Shown: positions 40,449 to 49,767 of the stretch, one piece after another | Layout: each line of letters starts with the position of its first letter | How positions within the stretch are numbered: the first letter of the stretch is position 1 | From: Devosia salina | GTDB lineage: Bacteria; Pseudomonadota; Alphaproteobacteria; Rhizobiales; Devosiaceae | Reading direction: 5' to 3' | NCBI RefSeq assembly: GCF_019504385.1 | Contig: NZ_CP080590.1 | Coordinates: 2,150,001 to 2,214,000, forward strand | Length of the DNA: 64,000 nt | Translations under genes and position numbers: made by a program | The notes under the pieces: generated by a model | The model's database searches: none | What the model was told of the DNA's origin: nothing | The model's input: the letters and a program-made list of their open reading frames with translations, nothing else

Positions 40449-42439
40449 CAGGCGACCTTTGCAGCGGCGTCCTTGAGGTCCGGTGGGGTGGCTTCGGCCA
40501 TCAGGGACACCAGCGCGTCCATGAACGGCTCCACCTTCTGGCCCTCGGTGCCGAGGCGTCGGACCGAGACGGTCCCCTCCTCGGCCTCGCGCTTGCCGAC
40601 GACGAACATCAGCGGCACCTTTTGCACGGAGTGTTCGCGCACCTTGTAGTTGATCTTCTCGTTGCGCGTGTCGATCTCGGCCCGGATACCCGCATCGCGC
40701 AGCTGGCGCACCAGCTTTTCGGCATACTCGTCCGCTTCCGAGACAATGGTGGCAACAACGACCTGGGTCGGGGCCAGCCACATCGGCATCTTGCCGGCAT
40801 AGTTCTCGATCAGGATGCCGATGAAGCGCTCGAGCGAACCCAGAATGGCGCGATGCAGCATGACCGCATATTGGCGGCTGCCGTCCTCGGCCACATAGGT
40901 GGCATCAAGACGCTCGGGCAACACATAATCGAGTTGCAGCGTCCCAACCTGCCAGGAACGGCCGATGGCGTCCTTGAGATGGAATTCGAGCTTGGGCGCG
41001 TAGAAGGCCCCCTCGCCCTCGGCAATCTCGAAATCATAGCCCGTGGCGCGCAAGGCATCACCCAGCGCCTTCTCGGCTGCGTCCCAGCGCTCGATCGTGC
41101 CACCGAACTTTTCCGGCCGCGTCGCGAGCTTGATGACGACATTGTCAAAGCCCATATGGCCATAGACCGAATAGAGCAGATGCACGAAATGCTCGGTCTC
41201 GGACTGGATCTGGTCTTCGCGGCAGAAAATATGCGCATCGTCCTGCGTCATCTGCCGCACGCGCATCAGCCCATGCAGGGCGCCATGTGCCTCATTACGG
41301 TGGCAGCAACCGAATTCTGCCATGCGCAGAGGCAGATCGCGGTAGGACTTGATGCCCTGGTTGAAGATCTGCACATGCGCCGGACAGTTCATGGGCTTGA
41401 GGGCCAGGAGGTCGCCGACCTCCTCGAACACGGGCTTGTCGTCCTCGGTATTCGGCACCTGGTCAGGCACCACGAACATGTTCTCGCGATACTTGCCCCA
41501 GTGGCCGGACTGTTCCCAGAACTTGGCATGCATCAGCTGCGGCGTCTTGACCTCGACATAGCCCGACTTGTTGAGGCGCCGGCGGATATAGGCTTCCATC
41601 TGGTTGTAGATGACGAAGCCGCGCGGATGCCAGAACACCGAGCCCTGCGCCTCTTCCTGAAGGTGGAACAGGTCGAGATCACGACCAATCTTGCGATGGT
41701 CGCGCTTTTCCGCCTCCTCCATCATCGTGAGATAGGCGTCCAGCTCTTCTTTGGTGGCAAAGGCCGTTCCGTAGATGCGCGAAAGCACCTCGCGATTGCT
41801 GTCGCCACGCCAGTAAGCGCCCGCCACCTTGGTCAGCTTGAAGGCCTGGCCGACATCCTTGACCGTGCGCATATGCGGGCCGCGACACAGGTCCTTCCAC
41901 TGCCCCTGGGCATACATCTTGATCGACTGGTCGGCCGGAATGGCGTCCACCAGTTCGACCTTGAAGGCTTCGCCCCTGGTCTCGAACCAGTCCTTGGCCT
42001 GGTCGCGGCTCCAGACTTCCTTGGTGAAGGCCGCGCCGCGATCGATGATCTCGCCCATCTTCTTCTCGATGGTACGCAGCTCGTCTTCCGTGAAAGGACC
42101 AGCGGGGCGGTAGAAGTCGTAGTAGAAGCCGTTCTCGATCACCGGGCCGATCGTCACCTGCGTGTCCGGCCAGAGCTCCTGCACCGCCTCCGCCAGCACA
42201 TGCGCGGCATCGTGCCGGATCAGCTCCAGCACATCCTTCGAGCCAGAGTCGCGCGTCACGAATTCGATGGCGCCATCAGCCTCCAGCGGGTCGCTGAGGT
42301 CCGACAGCACGCCATTCCAGCGCATTGCCACCGTCTTCTTGGCAAGCGATTTGGAGATACCCTCCACGATCTCGGTGCCGGTAGTGCCGCGCGAATAGTC
42401 GCGAGCAGCACCATCGGGGAACGTCACCTTGATCGACAT
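40448..42439 (-). CDS. thrS: threonyl-tRNA synthetase
   Basis: A 663-residue class II aminoacyl-tRNA synthetase. Order: N-terminal TGS domain (MSIKVTFPDGAARDYSRGTT), editing domain with HDAAHVLAEAVQELWPDTQV and YRPAGPFTEDEL, catalytic core with zinc-binding MNCPAHVQIF, RMAEFGCCHRNEAHGALHGL and RVRQMTQDDAHIFC, and the anticodon-binding C-terminal domain (MPMWLAPTQVVVATIVSEAD). Full length. The ATG at 42437-42439 fits the TGS start; the upstream open frame has no homology. Confidence 0.98.
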   Translation of the reverse strand: MSIKVTFPDGAARDYSRGTTGTEIVEGISKSLAKKTVAMRWNGVLSDLSDPLEADGAIEFVTRDSGSKDVLELIRHDAAHVLAEAVQELWPDTQVTIGPVIENGFYYDFYRPAGPFTEDELRTIEKKMGEIIDRGAAFTKEVWSRDQAKDWFETRGEAFKVELVDAIPADQSIKMYAQGQWKDLCRGPHMRTVKDVGQAFKLTKVAGAYWRGDSNREVLSRIYGTAFATKEELDAYLTMMEEAEKRDHRKIGRDLDLFHLQEEAQGSVFWHPRGFVIYNQMEAYIRRRLNKSGYVEVKTPQLMHAKFWEQSGHWGKYRENMFVVPDQVPNTEDDKPVFEEVGDLLALKPMNCPAHVQIFNQGIKSYRDLPLRMAEFGCCHRNEAHGALHGLMRVRQMTQDDAHIFCREDQIQSETEHFVHLLYSVYGHMGFDNVVIKLATRPEKFGGTIERWDAAEKALGDALRATGYDFEIAEGEGAFYAPKLEFHLKDAIGRSWQVGTLQLDYVLPERLDATYVAEDGSRQYAVMLHRAILGSLERFIGILIENYAGKMPMWLAPTQVVVATIVSEADEYAEKLVRQLRDAGIRAEIDTRNEKINYKVREHSVQKVPLMFVVGKREAEEGTVSVRRLGTEGQKVEPFMDALVSLMAEATPPDLKDAAAKVA

Positions 42440-42543
42440 TTTAGGTCTCCAGAAATTGGGTTCGATGCAGCGCCTTTCGCTGCAAGGCGGCCTGAATAGC
42501 ATGATTGGCGGACATTTCCAGCCCGCAGCACCGAGAAGCCGGT

Positions 42544-42855
42544 CTAGCGCCACCGCCCATAGCGCCAGGGCGCATACCATCGCCCCTCGTCCGGAACCGT
42601 CTCCGGCACCGGATCATAGCCATGCGTGCCACCTGGCCGGCAGCGCCAGAAGCGCGCCGCGCCCATCCAGCCGCCCGGCCAGAACCCGAATTGCCAGATG
42701 GCGTCGCGGGTGAATTCCGAGCAGGTCGGCAGATGCCGGCAGGTGCGCCCGGCAAAGGCAGACAGCGTATAGCGATAGATCGTGATCAGCAGCACCGCCG
42801 CCACCTTGAACGGCAGGTCGATGACTCGCCACATCAAGTCGATGACTCTCTTCAT
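42544..42855 (-). CDS. yidD: membrane protein insertion efficiency factor
   Basis: A 103-residue YidD protein: LITIYRYTLSAFAGRTCRHL, PTCSEFTRDAIWQFGFWPGG and RFWRCRPGGTHGYDPVPE. The CRxxPTCS and RCRPGGxxGxDPVP motifs are diagnostic. It sits at the inner membrane and assists YidC. Its start shares a base with the upstream NifU-like gene (42855). Confidence 0.95.
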   Translation of the reverse strand: MKRVIDLMWRVIDLPFKVAAVLLITIYRYTLSAFAGRTCRHLPTCSEFTRDAIWQFGFWPGGWMGAARFWRCRPGGTHGYDPVPETVPDEGRWYAPWRYGRWR

Positions 42856-43307
42856 CAGCGCGACGCTTCAACCGCCTGCGGCGACTCGAGCTTTTCCAGC
42901 GCCGCGGCGATCGCATCGAACACCAGGAGCGTGGAAACATGCCGGGCCGGATACTCCCGCACCGGTTCGAGATATTTGAGGTCGCTCCACTTGCCGGTCG
43001 GCGGCGAGCCCTCGGCCTTGAGCATGTCATGCATGGCCTGGCGCACGCTCAAGAACTCATCGACCGGTGTGCCCACCACCTCGCGCGCCACGACGGCCGC
43101 TGATGTCTGCCCGAGCGCACAGGCGGAAATCTCGTGGCCATAGCCGGCAATCACGCCGTCACGAACCACGACATCCACCTCGATTACCGAACCACAGACC
43201 CGGCTGACCTTCCTGGCGCTCGCGTCGGGTGCGCCGAGCCGGCCCGGCTGGCGGGCGTTTCCTGCCAGATCAAGGATCTTTTCGGAATAGAGATCGCTTA
43301 GCTCCAT
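42855..43307 (-). CDS. NifU/IscU-like iron-sulfur scaffold protein
   Basis: A 150-residue NifU_N-fold protein: MELSDLYSEKILDLAGNARQ, RKVSRVCGSVIEVDVVVRDG, GHEISACALGQTSAAVVARE and a third potential ligand region. Cysteines appear at VCGS and ACALGQ, two of the three cluster ligands; a third Cys is not seen, so function may differ from IscU. The gene pairs with yidD, a common order in Hyphomicrobiales, and is divergent from folE. Confidence 0.85.
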   Translation of the reverse strand: MELSDLYSEKILDLAGNARQPGRLGAPDASARKVSRVCGSVIEVDVVVRDGVIAGYGHEISACALGQTSAAVVAREVVGTPVDEFLSVRQAMHDMLKAEGSPPTGKWSDLKYLEPVREYPARHVSTLLVFDAIAAALEKLESPQAVEASR

Positions 43308-43458
43308 CGGCCTGACAATTCTGTTTCTTGTTCCGGTCTCGTTCCGCTTCTATATAGGTGGTCTCCATCCGACTGTCAGGGGTTTGTGCTCCTGTCGAAA
43401 TCTGACGCGTCGTTCGTCGCGTAGTGAGCAACGGTCGTAACGCAAGGAGCCGGACCCC

Positions 43459-44082
43459 ATGGACGCACGACTTAAGCCACTGACGGCCACGCCCGTCGCC
43501 AGCGCACCCGTTAACCGCCCCACCAGGGAACAAGCCGAGGCCGCAGTGCGAACGCTGATCGCCTGGGCCGGCGACGATCCCGGCCGTGAAGGCTTGCTCG
43601 AGACACCCGCGCGGGTGGCCAAGGCCTATGGCGAACTGTTTGCCGGCTATGACCAGGACGCCGGCGAAGTCCTGTCCAAGACCTTCAAGGAGGTCGGCGG
43701 CTACGACGATTTGGTGTTGGTCCGGGACATCCCCTTCTATGCCCATTGCGAGCATCACATGGTGCCCTTCTTCGGCAAGGCGCACATAGCCTATCTGCCC
43801 CATGATGGGGTTGTGGGGCTCTCCAAGCTCTCGCGGCTCGTCGATGTCTATGCCAGGCGCCTGCAGACGCAGGAGACCATGACGGCGCAGATCATCGACG
43901 CCATCAACGAGAATCTCGGGCCCCGCGGCGCGGCCGTGATGCTCGAAGCCGAACACATGTGCATGACCATGCGCGGCGTCAAAGCCCATGACGTCAAAAC
44001 CATCACCCACCGCTTCACTGGGGTCTTCGCCGAGGACCGGGTCGAGCAGGACCGGTTCTTTGCCATGGTTCGCGGCCGCTGA
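43459..44082 (+). CDS. folE: GTP cyclohydrolase I
   Basis: A 207-residue enzyme converting GTP to dihydroneopterin triphosphate, the first step of folate and queuosine/pterin synthesis. It has EGLLETPARVAKAYGELFAG, the zinc-binding FYAHCEHHMVPFFGKAHIAY, GLSKLSRLVDVYARRLQTQE and the AEHMCMTMRGVKAHD ending with the second zinc Cys. Full length. Divergent from the NifU-like gene with about 150 bases of promoter region between. Confidence 0.97.
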   Translation: MDARLKPLTATPVASAPVNRPTREQAEAAVRTLIAWAGDDPGREGLLETPARVAKAYGELFAGYDQDAGEVLSKTFKEVGGYDDLVLVRDIPFYAHCEHHMVPFFGKAHIAYLPHDGVVGLSKLSRLVDVYARRLQTQETMTAQIIDAINENLGPRGAAVMLEAEHMCMTMRGVKAHDVKTITHRFTGVFAEDRVEQDRFFAMVRGR

Positions 44083-44158
44083 GGCGCGACGACAAGCACG
44101 ATCAAATGCACCTGCCGCCGATATGGCATAGACTACCCGTCTCAAACGGGTCTGTGCC

Positions 44159-44992
44159 ATGTCGGTTGTTTCCAAAATGCTCTGGGTCCTCGAAAGCCGC
44201 TCTCGCGAGCCGCTGGGCCTCGACGAATTGGCGGCGGTGACCGGGCGGTCCAGAAGCTATCTCTCGCGCATCTTCCCCCTGGTGACCGGATATTCTGTCA
44301 CGGCCTATCTCCGGGCACGGCGCCTGAGCGACGCGGCCCGGCAACTGGCCGATGGTGCGCCTGACATCCTGTCGGTCGCACTCGAAGCCGGGTACGGCTC
44401 GCATGAGGCATTCACCCGCGCTTTCCGCGATCAATTCGGCATGACGCCGCAAACGATCCGCCGGCAGCGCAATCTCAATGGGATCACCCTCGTGGAGCCT
44501 CTCAGAATGGATATTGCAGCCCCCGTCTCGATCGAGCCGCCCCGGTTCGAAAATCGCCCGGCCATGGTCTTCGCCGGCCTTGCCCAGCGCCACCAGATGA
44601 GCAACCCGGCCGGTCTGCCCGGCCAGTGGCAGCGCTTCCAGCCCTATATCGGCAATATTGACGGCGCCATTGCCGGCGCGGCCTATGGCCTGGTTGGCGA
44701 GATTGCCGAGAATGCGTTCGAATATGTGGTTGCCGTGGAAATGCGTGTAGGCGCCGAAGTGCCAGCCGAACTAGGACGTGTTTCGGTACCGGCGCTGAAA
44801 TGGGCGCGCTTCACCCATGGTGGCGACCTGTCCACCATCCGCCAGACCATTGGCGCCGCCGAACAGTGGCTCAGCGCGAACGGCCATGAGGCCAGTCAGG
44901 CCAGTTACAGCTTCCTCGAATATTACGGCCCCGGTTTCGACGCGCGCAGCGGCAGCGGTGATATCGAGATCTGGTTCGGGCTCGATCGCTGA
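44159..44992 (+). CDS. AraC-family regulator with GyrI-like effector domain
   Basis: A 277-residue transcription factor. Residues 1-105 hold two helix-turn-helix units (LGLDELAAVTGRSRSYLSRI; VALEAGYGSHEAFTRAFRDQ, FGMTPQTIRRQRNL) of the AraC/XylS type; residues 120-277 are a GyrI/BacI effector-binding domain (ISIEPPRF..., WARFTHGGDLSTIRQTIGAA, ending DIEIWFGLD). Such N-terminal-HTH proteins often sense drugs or small hydrophobic molecules. No target is obvious nearby. The start ATG is the first in frame. Confidence 0.9.
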   Translation: MSVVSKMLWVLESRSREPLGLDELAAVTGRSRSYLSRIFPLVTGYSVTAYLRARRLSDAARQLADGAPDILSVALEAGYGSHEAFTRAFRDQFGMTPQTIRRQRNLNGITLVEPLRMDIAAPVSIEPPRFENRPAMVFAGLAQRHQMSNPAGLPGQWQRFQPYIGNIDGAIAGAAYGLVGEIAENAFEYVVAVEMRVGAEVPAELGRVSVPALKWARFTHGGDLSTIRQTIGAAEQWLSANGHEASQASYSFLEYYGPGFDARSGSGDIEIWFGLDR

Positions 44993-45057
44993 AGCACTGG
45001 CAATATGGCCTGATGCGCGCTAGAGCCCTTGCCACTGCACGAGCAATGGCGCGCATC

Positions 45058-45510
45058 ATGACCGTTTCCTTCACCGACCCCCAATCGCTCGACCACGACG
45101 CCCTCGAAGAGGGCGCCGTCTTCGCCCCGCGCTTTGATGCGCACGGCCTGCTGACTGTGGTCACCACGGAAGTGGATACCAACGACGTGCTCATGGTCGC
45201 GCATATGAATGCCGAGGCGCTCTCGCTGACCCTCGATACCGGGATCGCCCATTATTGGTCACGCTCTCGCAAATCCATCTGGAAGAAGGGCGAAACCTCC
45301 GGCGAATTGCAGGAAGTGGTCGAGCTGCGCACCGATTGTGACCAGGACTGCCTGGTCATGGTAGTGCGCCAGACAGGTCGCGGCGCCGCCTGCCACACCG
45401 GCCGCAAGAGCTGCTTCTACCGCCGGGTCATGTTGGTTGAGGGTGAGGCGCAGTTGCAGGACACAGGCCTGCCGCGCCTGTTCGATCCCAAGGCGGTATA
45501 TGGCAGCTAG
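45058..45510 (+). CDS. hisI: phosphoribosyl-AMP cyclohydrolase
   Basis: A 150-residue enzyme of histidine synthesis (third step). It shows DVLMVAHMNAEALSLTLDTG, HYWSRSRKSIWKKGETSGEL and the zinc-binding RTDCDQDCLVMVVRQTGRGA, CHTGRKSCFYRRV. It is a stand-alone HisI without HisE. Start ATG at 45058 gives the usual family N-terminus MTVSFTDPQSL. Confidence 0.97.
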   Translation: MTVSFTDPQSLDHDALEEGAVFAPRFDAHGLLTVVTTEVDTNDVLMVAHMNAEALSLTLDTGIAHYWSRSRKSIWKKGETSGELQEVVELRTDCDQDCLVMVVRQTGRGAACHTGRKSCFYRRVMLVEGEAQLQDTGLPRLFDPKAVYGS

Positions 45511-45549
45511 GGCCCTTCACTATTGGCCAGATTGCCGGTTCCTTCGCGT

Positions 45550-45570
45550 CCCTCCCCCTTGAGGGGAGGG
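45550..45570. repeat. GC-rich REP-like hairpin in hisI-rhomboid spacer
   Basis: CCCTCCCC at 45550-45557 pairs with GGGGAGGG at 45563-45570; a second related tract (AAGGGAGGGGGG) follows within 20 bases. The spacer 45511-45806 contains no gene. Similar hairpins occur as dispersed repeats in Devosia-type genomes, but I cannot verify copy number. Confidence 0.5.
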
Positions 45571-45806
45571 ATCAAGGGAGGGGGGCCATTGGTAGCCCAC
45601 ATACCCCCATCCCTGCCAGCCATTCGAGCGTCGCTCTATGGCCTTCTCGACTGGCCCGGCTCCGCCGGCGCCGCGCCTTCGCTACGCGAACCGTCTGCAA
45701 AGCCCCTCGGGGGGAAAGGGGCGAAAGCACCGCGTCAGCCTGAACGCGAAACGCTCCGACAAAACAAAGAGATAGAACGCGTTTCTGATTCTATCAGAGC
45801 GGCGTT

Positions 45807-46541
45807 CTAGACCTTCCGCTCGAAAAGCCCCACCAGCAGGAAGCCTGTCGCAAAGCCCCCCAGATGCGCCTGCCAGGCAATGCTCAGAGACGTTCCGGTC
45901 AGCAGCGGCACCAGCGGCACAGCGGCATTCAAGACCAGCCAGATCAGCGTGAAGAAGCGCGAGCGCGGATTGGCAAACACCTCGCGCATGCCTGCCAGAC
46001 GCCGCCCCAGCACGACCCGTTCACCGGTTTCCGGATGCCGCGCCCAGAGCACGGGCTGGAACATGAATCGGATGGCGGCCCCGGTCAGGCCGGCAACGCC
46101 ACCGGACGCGCCGATGAGATAGACCTGGCTATAGAGCGTGGTGGCGGCAAACAGGGCCGCTCCACCCGCCGCCGACAGCAGGAACAGCGCCAGCATGGCC
46201 CCTGCTCCATAGCGTCGCGCGACCGGGGTCGCGAAAATCACCAGCCACGCCAGGTTGATCAGCAAGTGATCCCACCCCGCATGCAGGAAGGCGTGTGAAA
46301 ATGGTGTCCATAGAAGCGGGATGGCAATGCTTGCATCCATGCTCGCCACGACGATCCGATAGGGCTGGAAAGCGAACCAGAACAGCATCTGCATCTGCCC
46401 GTCCTGATTAAGAATCAGGGTTGATGCGAGGTGAACGGCGAGGAGCACACCCGCCAGAATGGTTACTCCTGCAGGCAGCAGGAACACAGGCTCGCGCTCA
46501 CGAGGCGTAGGATTTTCGGGCGTCTGGCCTTCTTCACTCAT
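45807..46541 (-). CDS. rhomboid-family intramembrane serine protease
   Basis: A 244-residue membrane protein with about six or seven helices. The rhomboid signatures are WTPFSHAFLHAGWDHLLINL (helix 2 His/Asn region), the active-site serine in VYLIGASGGVAGLTGAAIRF, and the catalytic histidine in WQAHLGGFATGFLLVGLFER. It cleaves membrane proteins; substrate unknown. A polar N-terminus of about 20 residues precedes helix 1. Divergent from the PAS protein gene. Confidence 0.93.
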   Translation of the reverse strand: MSEEGQTPENPTPREREPVFLLPAGVTILAGVLLAVHLASTLILNQDGQMQMLFWFAFQPYRIVVASMDASIAIPLLWTPFSHAFLHAGWDHLLINLAWLVIFATPVARRYGAGAMLALFLLSAAGGAALFAATTLYSQVYLIGASGGVAGLTGAAIRFMFQPVLWARHPETGERVVLGRRLAGMREVFANPRSRFFTLIWLVLNAAVPLVPLLTGTSLSIAWQAHLGGFATGFLLVGLFERKV

Positions 46542-46722
46542 GCGCTATGTCCTGAAACCGCGGCCCGGAGCCGGGTTGCACCAGCTTTTCCACATTTGGC
46601 CGCACACGTTAACCTTAACTATTCTTTAAGCGCGCCTTCCGGGCCGCATTTTGCAATTGTCGAAAGGCGCGGCGGACCTCTTCGACAGGACGCCATATCG
46701 ACTCCAGATGCGGACCCGAACG

Positions 46723-47376
46723 ATGCAGATGCCGAGCACGAAGACCCTCTATACCTACTGGAACACGATTCGTGGCTCCCGCAGCGCGCCTGACCGCCGC
46801 GACATCGACCCGACGCGCATCCGTGAGGCCCTTGCCAACACCTTCATTCTCGAGCTCGATGGTCAGGACAAGTTCTCTTTCCGTCTTGCCGGCTCGCATC
46901 TGTGCACCAGCTATTGCCGCGAACTGAAGGGCCGCTCCTTCTCTGCCCTTTGGCACGATCGCGACAGCGACGCCATGGATACCCTGCTTCGCGCAGTCAC
47001 CGAGGACCATGCCGTCGCGCTGGTGACCTTCCAGGGCACCACAGCGCTCCAGACCAAGGTGACCTTCGAAACCATTCTGATGCCCTTGCGCCACAATGGC
47101 TCGACCCACACGCGCATCCTGGGCGCCATGTCGGCCCTCGAAGAGCCCTACTGGCTGGGCGTCCAGCCGGTGCTCGAGCAGCGCATTACGGGTCTCCGGT
47201 TGATCTGGCCGGACGAAATCGCGGCTGAAGATACCGCCCGTGAAGTCCTCGCCAGCGTCGTCAATGACGTCGATTTTTCCCAGACTGGCCCCCGTCCCGG
47301 CCAGCCGACGACCGTCTATGGCCGAACCGCCCGCCGCTATGCGCACCTTGCGGTCATCGATGGTGGCCGTAACTGA
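46723..47376 (+). CDS. PAS-domain (PAS_5) protein
   Basis: About 217 residues of the PAS_5/DUF1457-type family of alphaproteobacteria. It reads MQMPSTKTLYTYWNTIRGSR, APDRRDIDPTRIREALANTF, ILELDGQDKFSFRLAGSHLC and CRELKGRSFSALWHDRDSDA. Members are cytoplasmic sensors of unknown ligand, sometimes linked to motility or cell-cycle control. I start at MQM, six residues before STKTLY; ATGs at 46708 and 46729 are alternatives. The PilZ protein gene follows about 110 bases downstream, and the two families often co-occur. Confidence 0.88.
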   Translation: MQMPSTKTLYTYWNTIRGSRSAPDRRDIDPTRIREALANTFILELDGQDKFSFRLAGSHLCTSYCRELKGRSFSALWHDRDSDAMDTLLRAVTEDHAVALVTFQGTTALQTKVTFETILMPLRHNGSTHTRILGAMSALEEPYWLGVQPVLEQRITGLRLIWPDEIAAEDTAREVLASVVNDVDFSQTGPRPGQPTTVYGRTARRYAHLAVIDGGRN

Positions 47377-47483
47377 AAACCGGCGGCATTTGAGACGTCT
47401 CGGCGCCTTCGGCCTCATCAAGCGTTAACCAAAACCCGCTAACGTTGCTGTGGATTTCCCCAGTGCGTGGAACAGGTTGACGC

Positions 47484-48116
47484 ATGCTGAGTGACGACAT
47501 TTCCGCGCCTCCAAATGCCCTCAACCTGCAAAACAGTGCGGTGGACCGGCGTTTTCAACGCGTCAGCGTGTCGATTCTCGGTCGCTACATGCTGGCGGAC
47601 CGGCGGGAATTTCCCTGTCAGGTCCTGTCCATGTCGCCCGGCGACGCCGTGGTGATCGCGCCCGTACCCGGAATTGTCGGCGAACGCATCATCGCCTATC
47701 TCGATCATATGGGGCGTATCGAGGGAACCATCCTGTCCCAGGTCGATGGCGGTTTCGTCATGGACATCGCCGCCTCGCCGCGCAAGCGCGACAAGATGGC
47801 CGCCCAGCTCACCTGGCTTGCCAACAAGGATATTCTGAACCTTCCCGAAGACCGGCGTCACGAACGCGTGGTGCCCGATATCCGGCACTCGACCGTGGTT
47901 CTCGATGATGGCCGCCGCTACAATTGCAAGATCATCGATATCTCGCTCTCAGGCGCTGCGGTCGAACTCGACGTACGTCCCGCCATGGGCACGCCGATCA
48001 CCCTGGGTCGCATGCGGGCCCGTGTCGTCCGCCATTTCCAGAACGGGGTAGCCGTCGAATTCGCTGCCGCCCAGGAGATGCTGACCGTCGTTCAGCAGAA
48101 CCTGCGGATGAACTAG
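47484..48116 (+). CDS. tandem PilZ-domain protein
   Basis: A 210-residue cytoplasmic protein with two PilZ domains. The first (about 20-100) begins DRRFQRVSVSILGRYMLADR with an RxxxR-like motif; the second (about 118-205) has EDRRHERVVPDIRHS, then KIIDISLSGAAVELDVRPAM, the full RxxxR plus (D/N)xSxxG pair expected to bind cyclic di-GMP. It probably couples c-di-GMP to motility or polysaccharide output; the downstream target is not visible. Confidence 0.9.
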   Translation: MLSDDISAPPNALNLQNSAVDRRFQRVSVSILGRYMLADRREFPCQVLSMSPGDAVVIAPVPGIVGERIIAYLDHMGRIEGTILSQVDGGFVMDIAASPRKRDKMAAQLTWLANKDILNLPEDRRHERVVPDIRHSTVVLDDGRRYNCKIIDISLSGAAVELDVRPAMGTPITLGRMRARVVRHFQNGVAVEFAAAQEMLTVVQQNLRMN

Positions 48117-48425
48117 GCTCAGGATCAGTTCGGTTCGACTTGTCGCTCCGATAATGAGACGGTGATCGCGCGCCGTTCGTCGAGGCAGGCGCCGGATAAC
48201 ACGGACACGCTGCATTTTCCGGGTCTTGCGCGGCACTCCGCGGGGGAATGACCATCGGCTTGTGAGGGGGATCGTTAGGTGATCCGCAACGTCCTCCCGG
48301 TGGAAGGTCGCGCCGGCGGTTCGAGGAACACCCTCTGCCCAGACCGACGCCGCATCCTTTTCCGTTGCGACCCATGTGCCCACACGTACCTCCGCATCGC
48401 GGCGAACGCCAGATTCTGGCTCTGA
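48117..48425. other. intergenic stretch, no clear gene
   Basis: About 300 bases between the PilZ and DUF5655 genes. A minus-strand frame starting near 48383 (MGTWVATEKDAASVWAEG) is open but has no ribosome-binding site or family; I do not call it. Confidence 0.4.
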
Positions 48426-48743
48426 CTACGCGGCAGCAGAGGCCCACGCCTCCCTCAGCCACTCCCGAACCTGGTCGTCAACCTCTGTTGCGTCATTGAT
48501 CTCCAGGTGATGGGTAAAGCGTCCCGGCTTGAGTTCGTACACTTCTTTGCAGCGCGGCGGGTGGGATTCTCTGAGGTATTGGTTCGGCCGCCAGACAGCG
48601 GCAAACGAGCGCTTCCGGTAAAACCCAATCTGGCTCGTGGACACACGCCGATCCGCCTCGCCAATTGCTGTCACCGCAGATTCGATTGCAGAGAGTATCG
48701 AGCGGATGTTCAGATCGGGCCCCAGGTAGTCGCTCTCATTCAC
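48426..48743 (-). CDS. DUF5655-like protein
   Basis: A 105-residue protein with a DUF5655-type core: QIGFYRKRSFAAVWRPNQYL, then KEVYELKPGRFTHHLEINDA and EVDDQVREWLREAWASA. This matches short stand-alone proteins of that kind whose role is unknown (sometimes fused to nuclease-like or DUF4287 domains). I start at a GTG (48741-48743) with GGGAG ten bases upstream; the frame remains open for 37 codons before, without family character. Confidence 0.7.
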   Translation of the reverse strand: MNESDYLGPDLNIRSILSAIESAVTAIGEADRRVSTSQIGFYRKRSFAAVWRPNQYLRESHPPRCKEVYELKPGRFTHHLEINDATEVDDQVREWLREAWASAAA

Positions 48744-49036
48744 GCCGGCCAAACTCCCGCCCGGTCCCGTGCGCCAAACAACCTTGCTGGCAATCTCTGG
48801 CTGACGACATTGCCAGCAAGGGCGAACGTGCCTTAGCTGCAACGCCATCGTCATCTTCTGTGGAACTTGGGCTCAGGCACCCTGAAGCCCCCGTCGCCTG
48901 GCGGCCTTCTCACCCGATTCACATGGTGAATCTTTTCCTGCAACACTCGATAAAACACGCATAAAAACTGCATGGCAGTTTTCGGAACGGGGCAATTGGC
49001 GCCCCCTAGTGTGGTCTTCATCAGGGAGACTACACA

Positions 49037-49660
49037 ATGGCAATCACCAAAAAGAGGCTGTACGCAGGGCTAATATCCGCCCTCCTCGCCCTTGCCCCCG
49101 CCGCCCCCGCCGTGGCGCTAGACTTGAGCAATGTCGCTTTCGTTCAAACCGCAGCGGAAACAACATCGATCCCGGTGGGACATCTCGAATTCTGCAACAG
49201 CCACCCAGCCGAATGCCGCGCCAATGACCGCGTGGTGCCCGCGACGGTTTTGACCGACGCCAACTGGCAGCAATTGGTCTCTGTCAACGCCTTCTACAAT
49301 CAGAACGTGGTGCCGGTCACGGACCAGGATCTCTATCGCGTCGCCGAGTTCTGGACCTATCCCAATGGCTATGGCGACTGCGAGGACTTTGCCCTCGCCA
49401 AGCGACGCGATCTCATCAATTCCGGCTGGCATCCCTCGACGCTGATGATCGCAGTGGTCAAGGAAGCCAATGGCAATGGCCACGCCGTGCTCCTGGCCCG
49501 CACCGATCGCGGCGACCTCGTGCTGGACAACCAGGACGGCGCCATCCGCCTCTGGAGCGAAACGCCCTACAAGTTCATCAAGCGCCAGTCCCAGGCCAAT
49601 GCCGGCCAGTGGGTCGATATGATCGACGACCGCGTCCTGGTGGTCGCTGCGGCCAACTGA
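49037..49660 (+). CDS. periplasmic transglutaminase-like cysteine protease (BTLCP)
   Basis: A 207-residue exported BTLCP (DUF920) protein. Residues 1-28 are the signal peptide (MAITKKRLYAGLISALLALA, PAAPAVA). Catalytic triad candidates: Cys in YPNGYGDCEDFALAKRR, His in GNGHAVLLARTDRG and Asp in LVLDNQDG. Relatives of the LapG type cut surface adhesins under c-di-GMP control; a LapD partner is not present here, so the substrate is open. The conserved GDCEDFALxKR motif is strong. Confidence 0.92.
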   Translation: MAITKKRLYAGLISALLALAPAAPAVALDLSNVAFVQTAAETTSIPVGHLEFCNSHPAECRANDRVVPATVLTDANWQQLVSVNAFYNQNVVPVTDQDLYRVAEFWTYPNGYGDCEDFALAKRRDLINSGWHPSTLMIAVVKEANGNGHAVLLARTDRGDLVLDNQDGAIRLWSETPYKFIKRQSQANAGQWVDMIDDRVLVVAAAN

Positions 49661-49710
49661 AAAGTTTCCGGACCCCGCCCAAATCCTATCCCTGATAGGG
49701 GTCTGAAGAG

Positions 49711-49745
49711 AAAGGCCGGCCCGCGCGAGCGGAGCCGGCCTTTCT
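49711..49745. terminator. bidirectional rho-independent terminator
   Basis: AAAGGCCGGC (49711-49720) pairs with GCCGGCCTTT (49734-49743), with A and T tracts at the two sides, between convergent genes ending at 49660 (+) and 49768 (-). Confidence 0.88.
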
Positions 49746-49767
49746 ATGTTCCGATGTCCGGAGCACG

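Noticed and set aside
40622..42499. 625-codon plus-strand frame opposite thrS
   Set aside because: Translation is an antisense shadow of a complete threonyl-tRNA synthetase.
43270..44175. 301-codon minus-strand frame across folE
   Set aside because: folE on the plus strand is complete with zinc ligands; the opposite frame has no motif.
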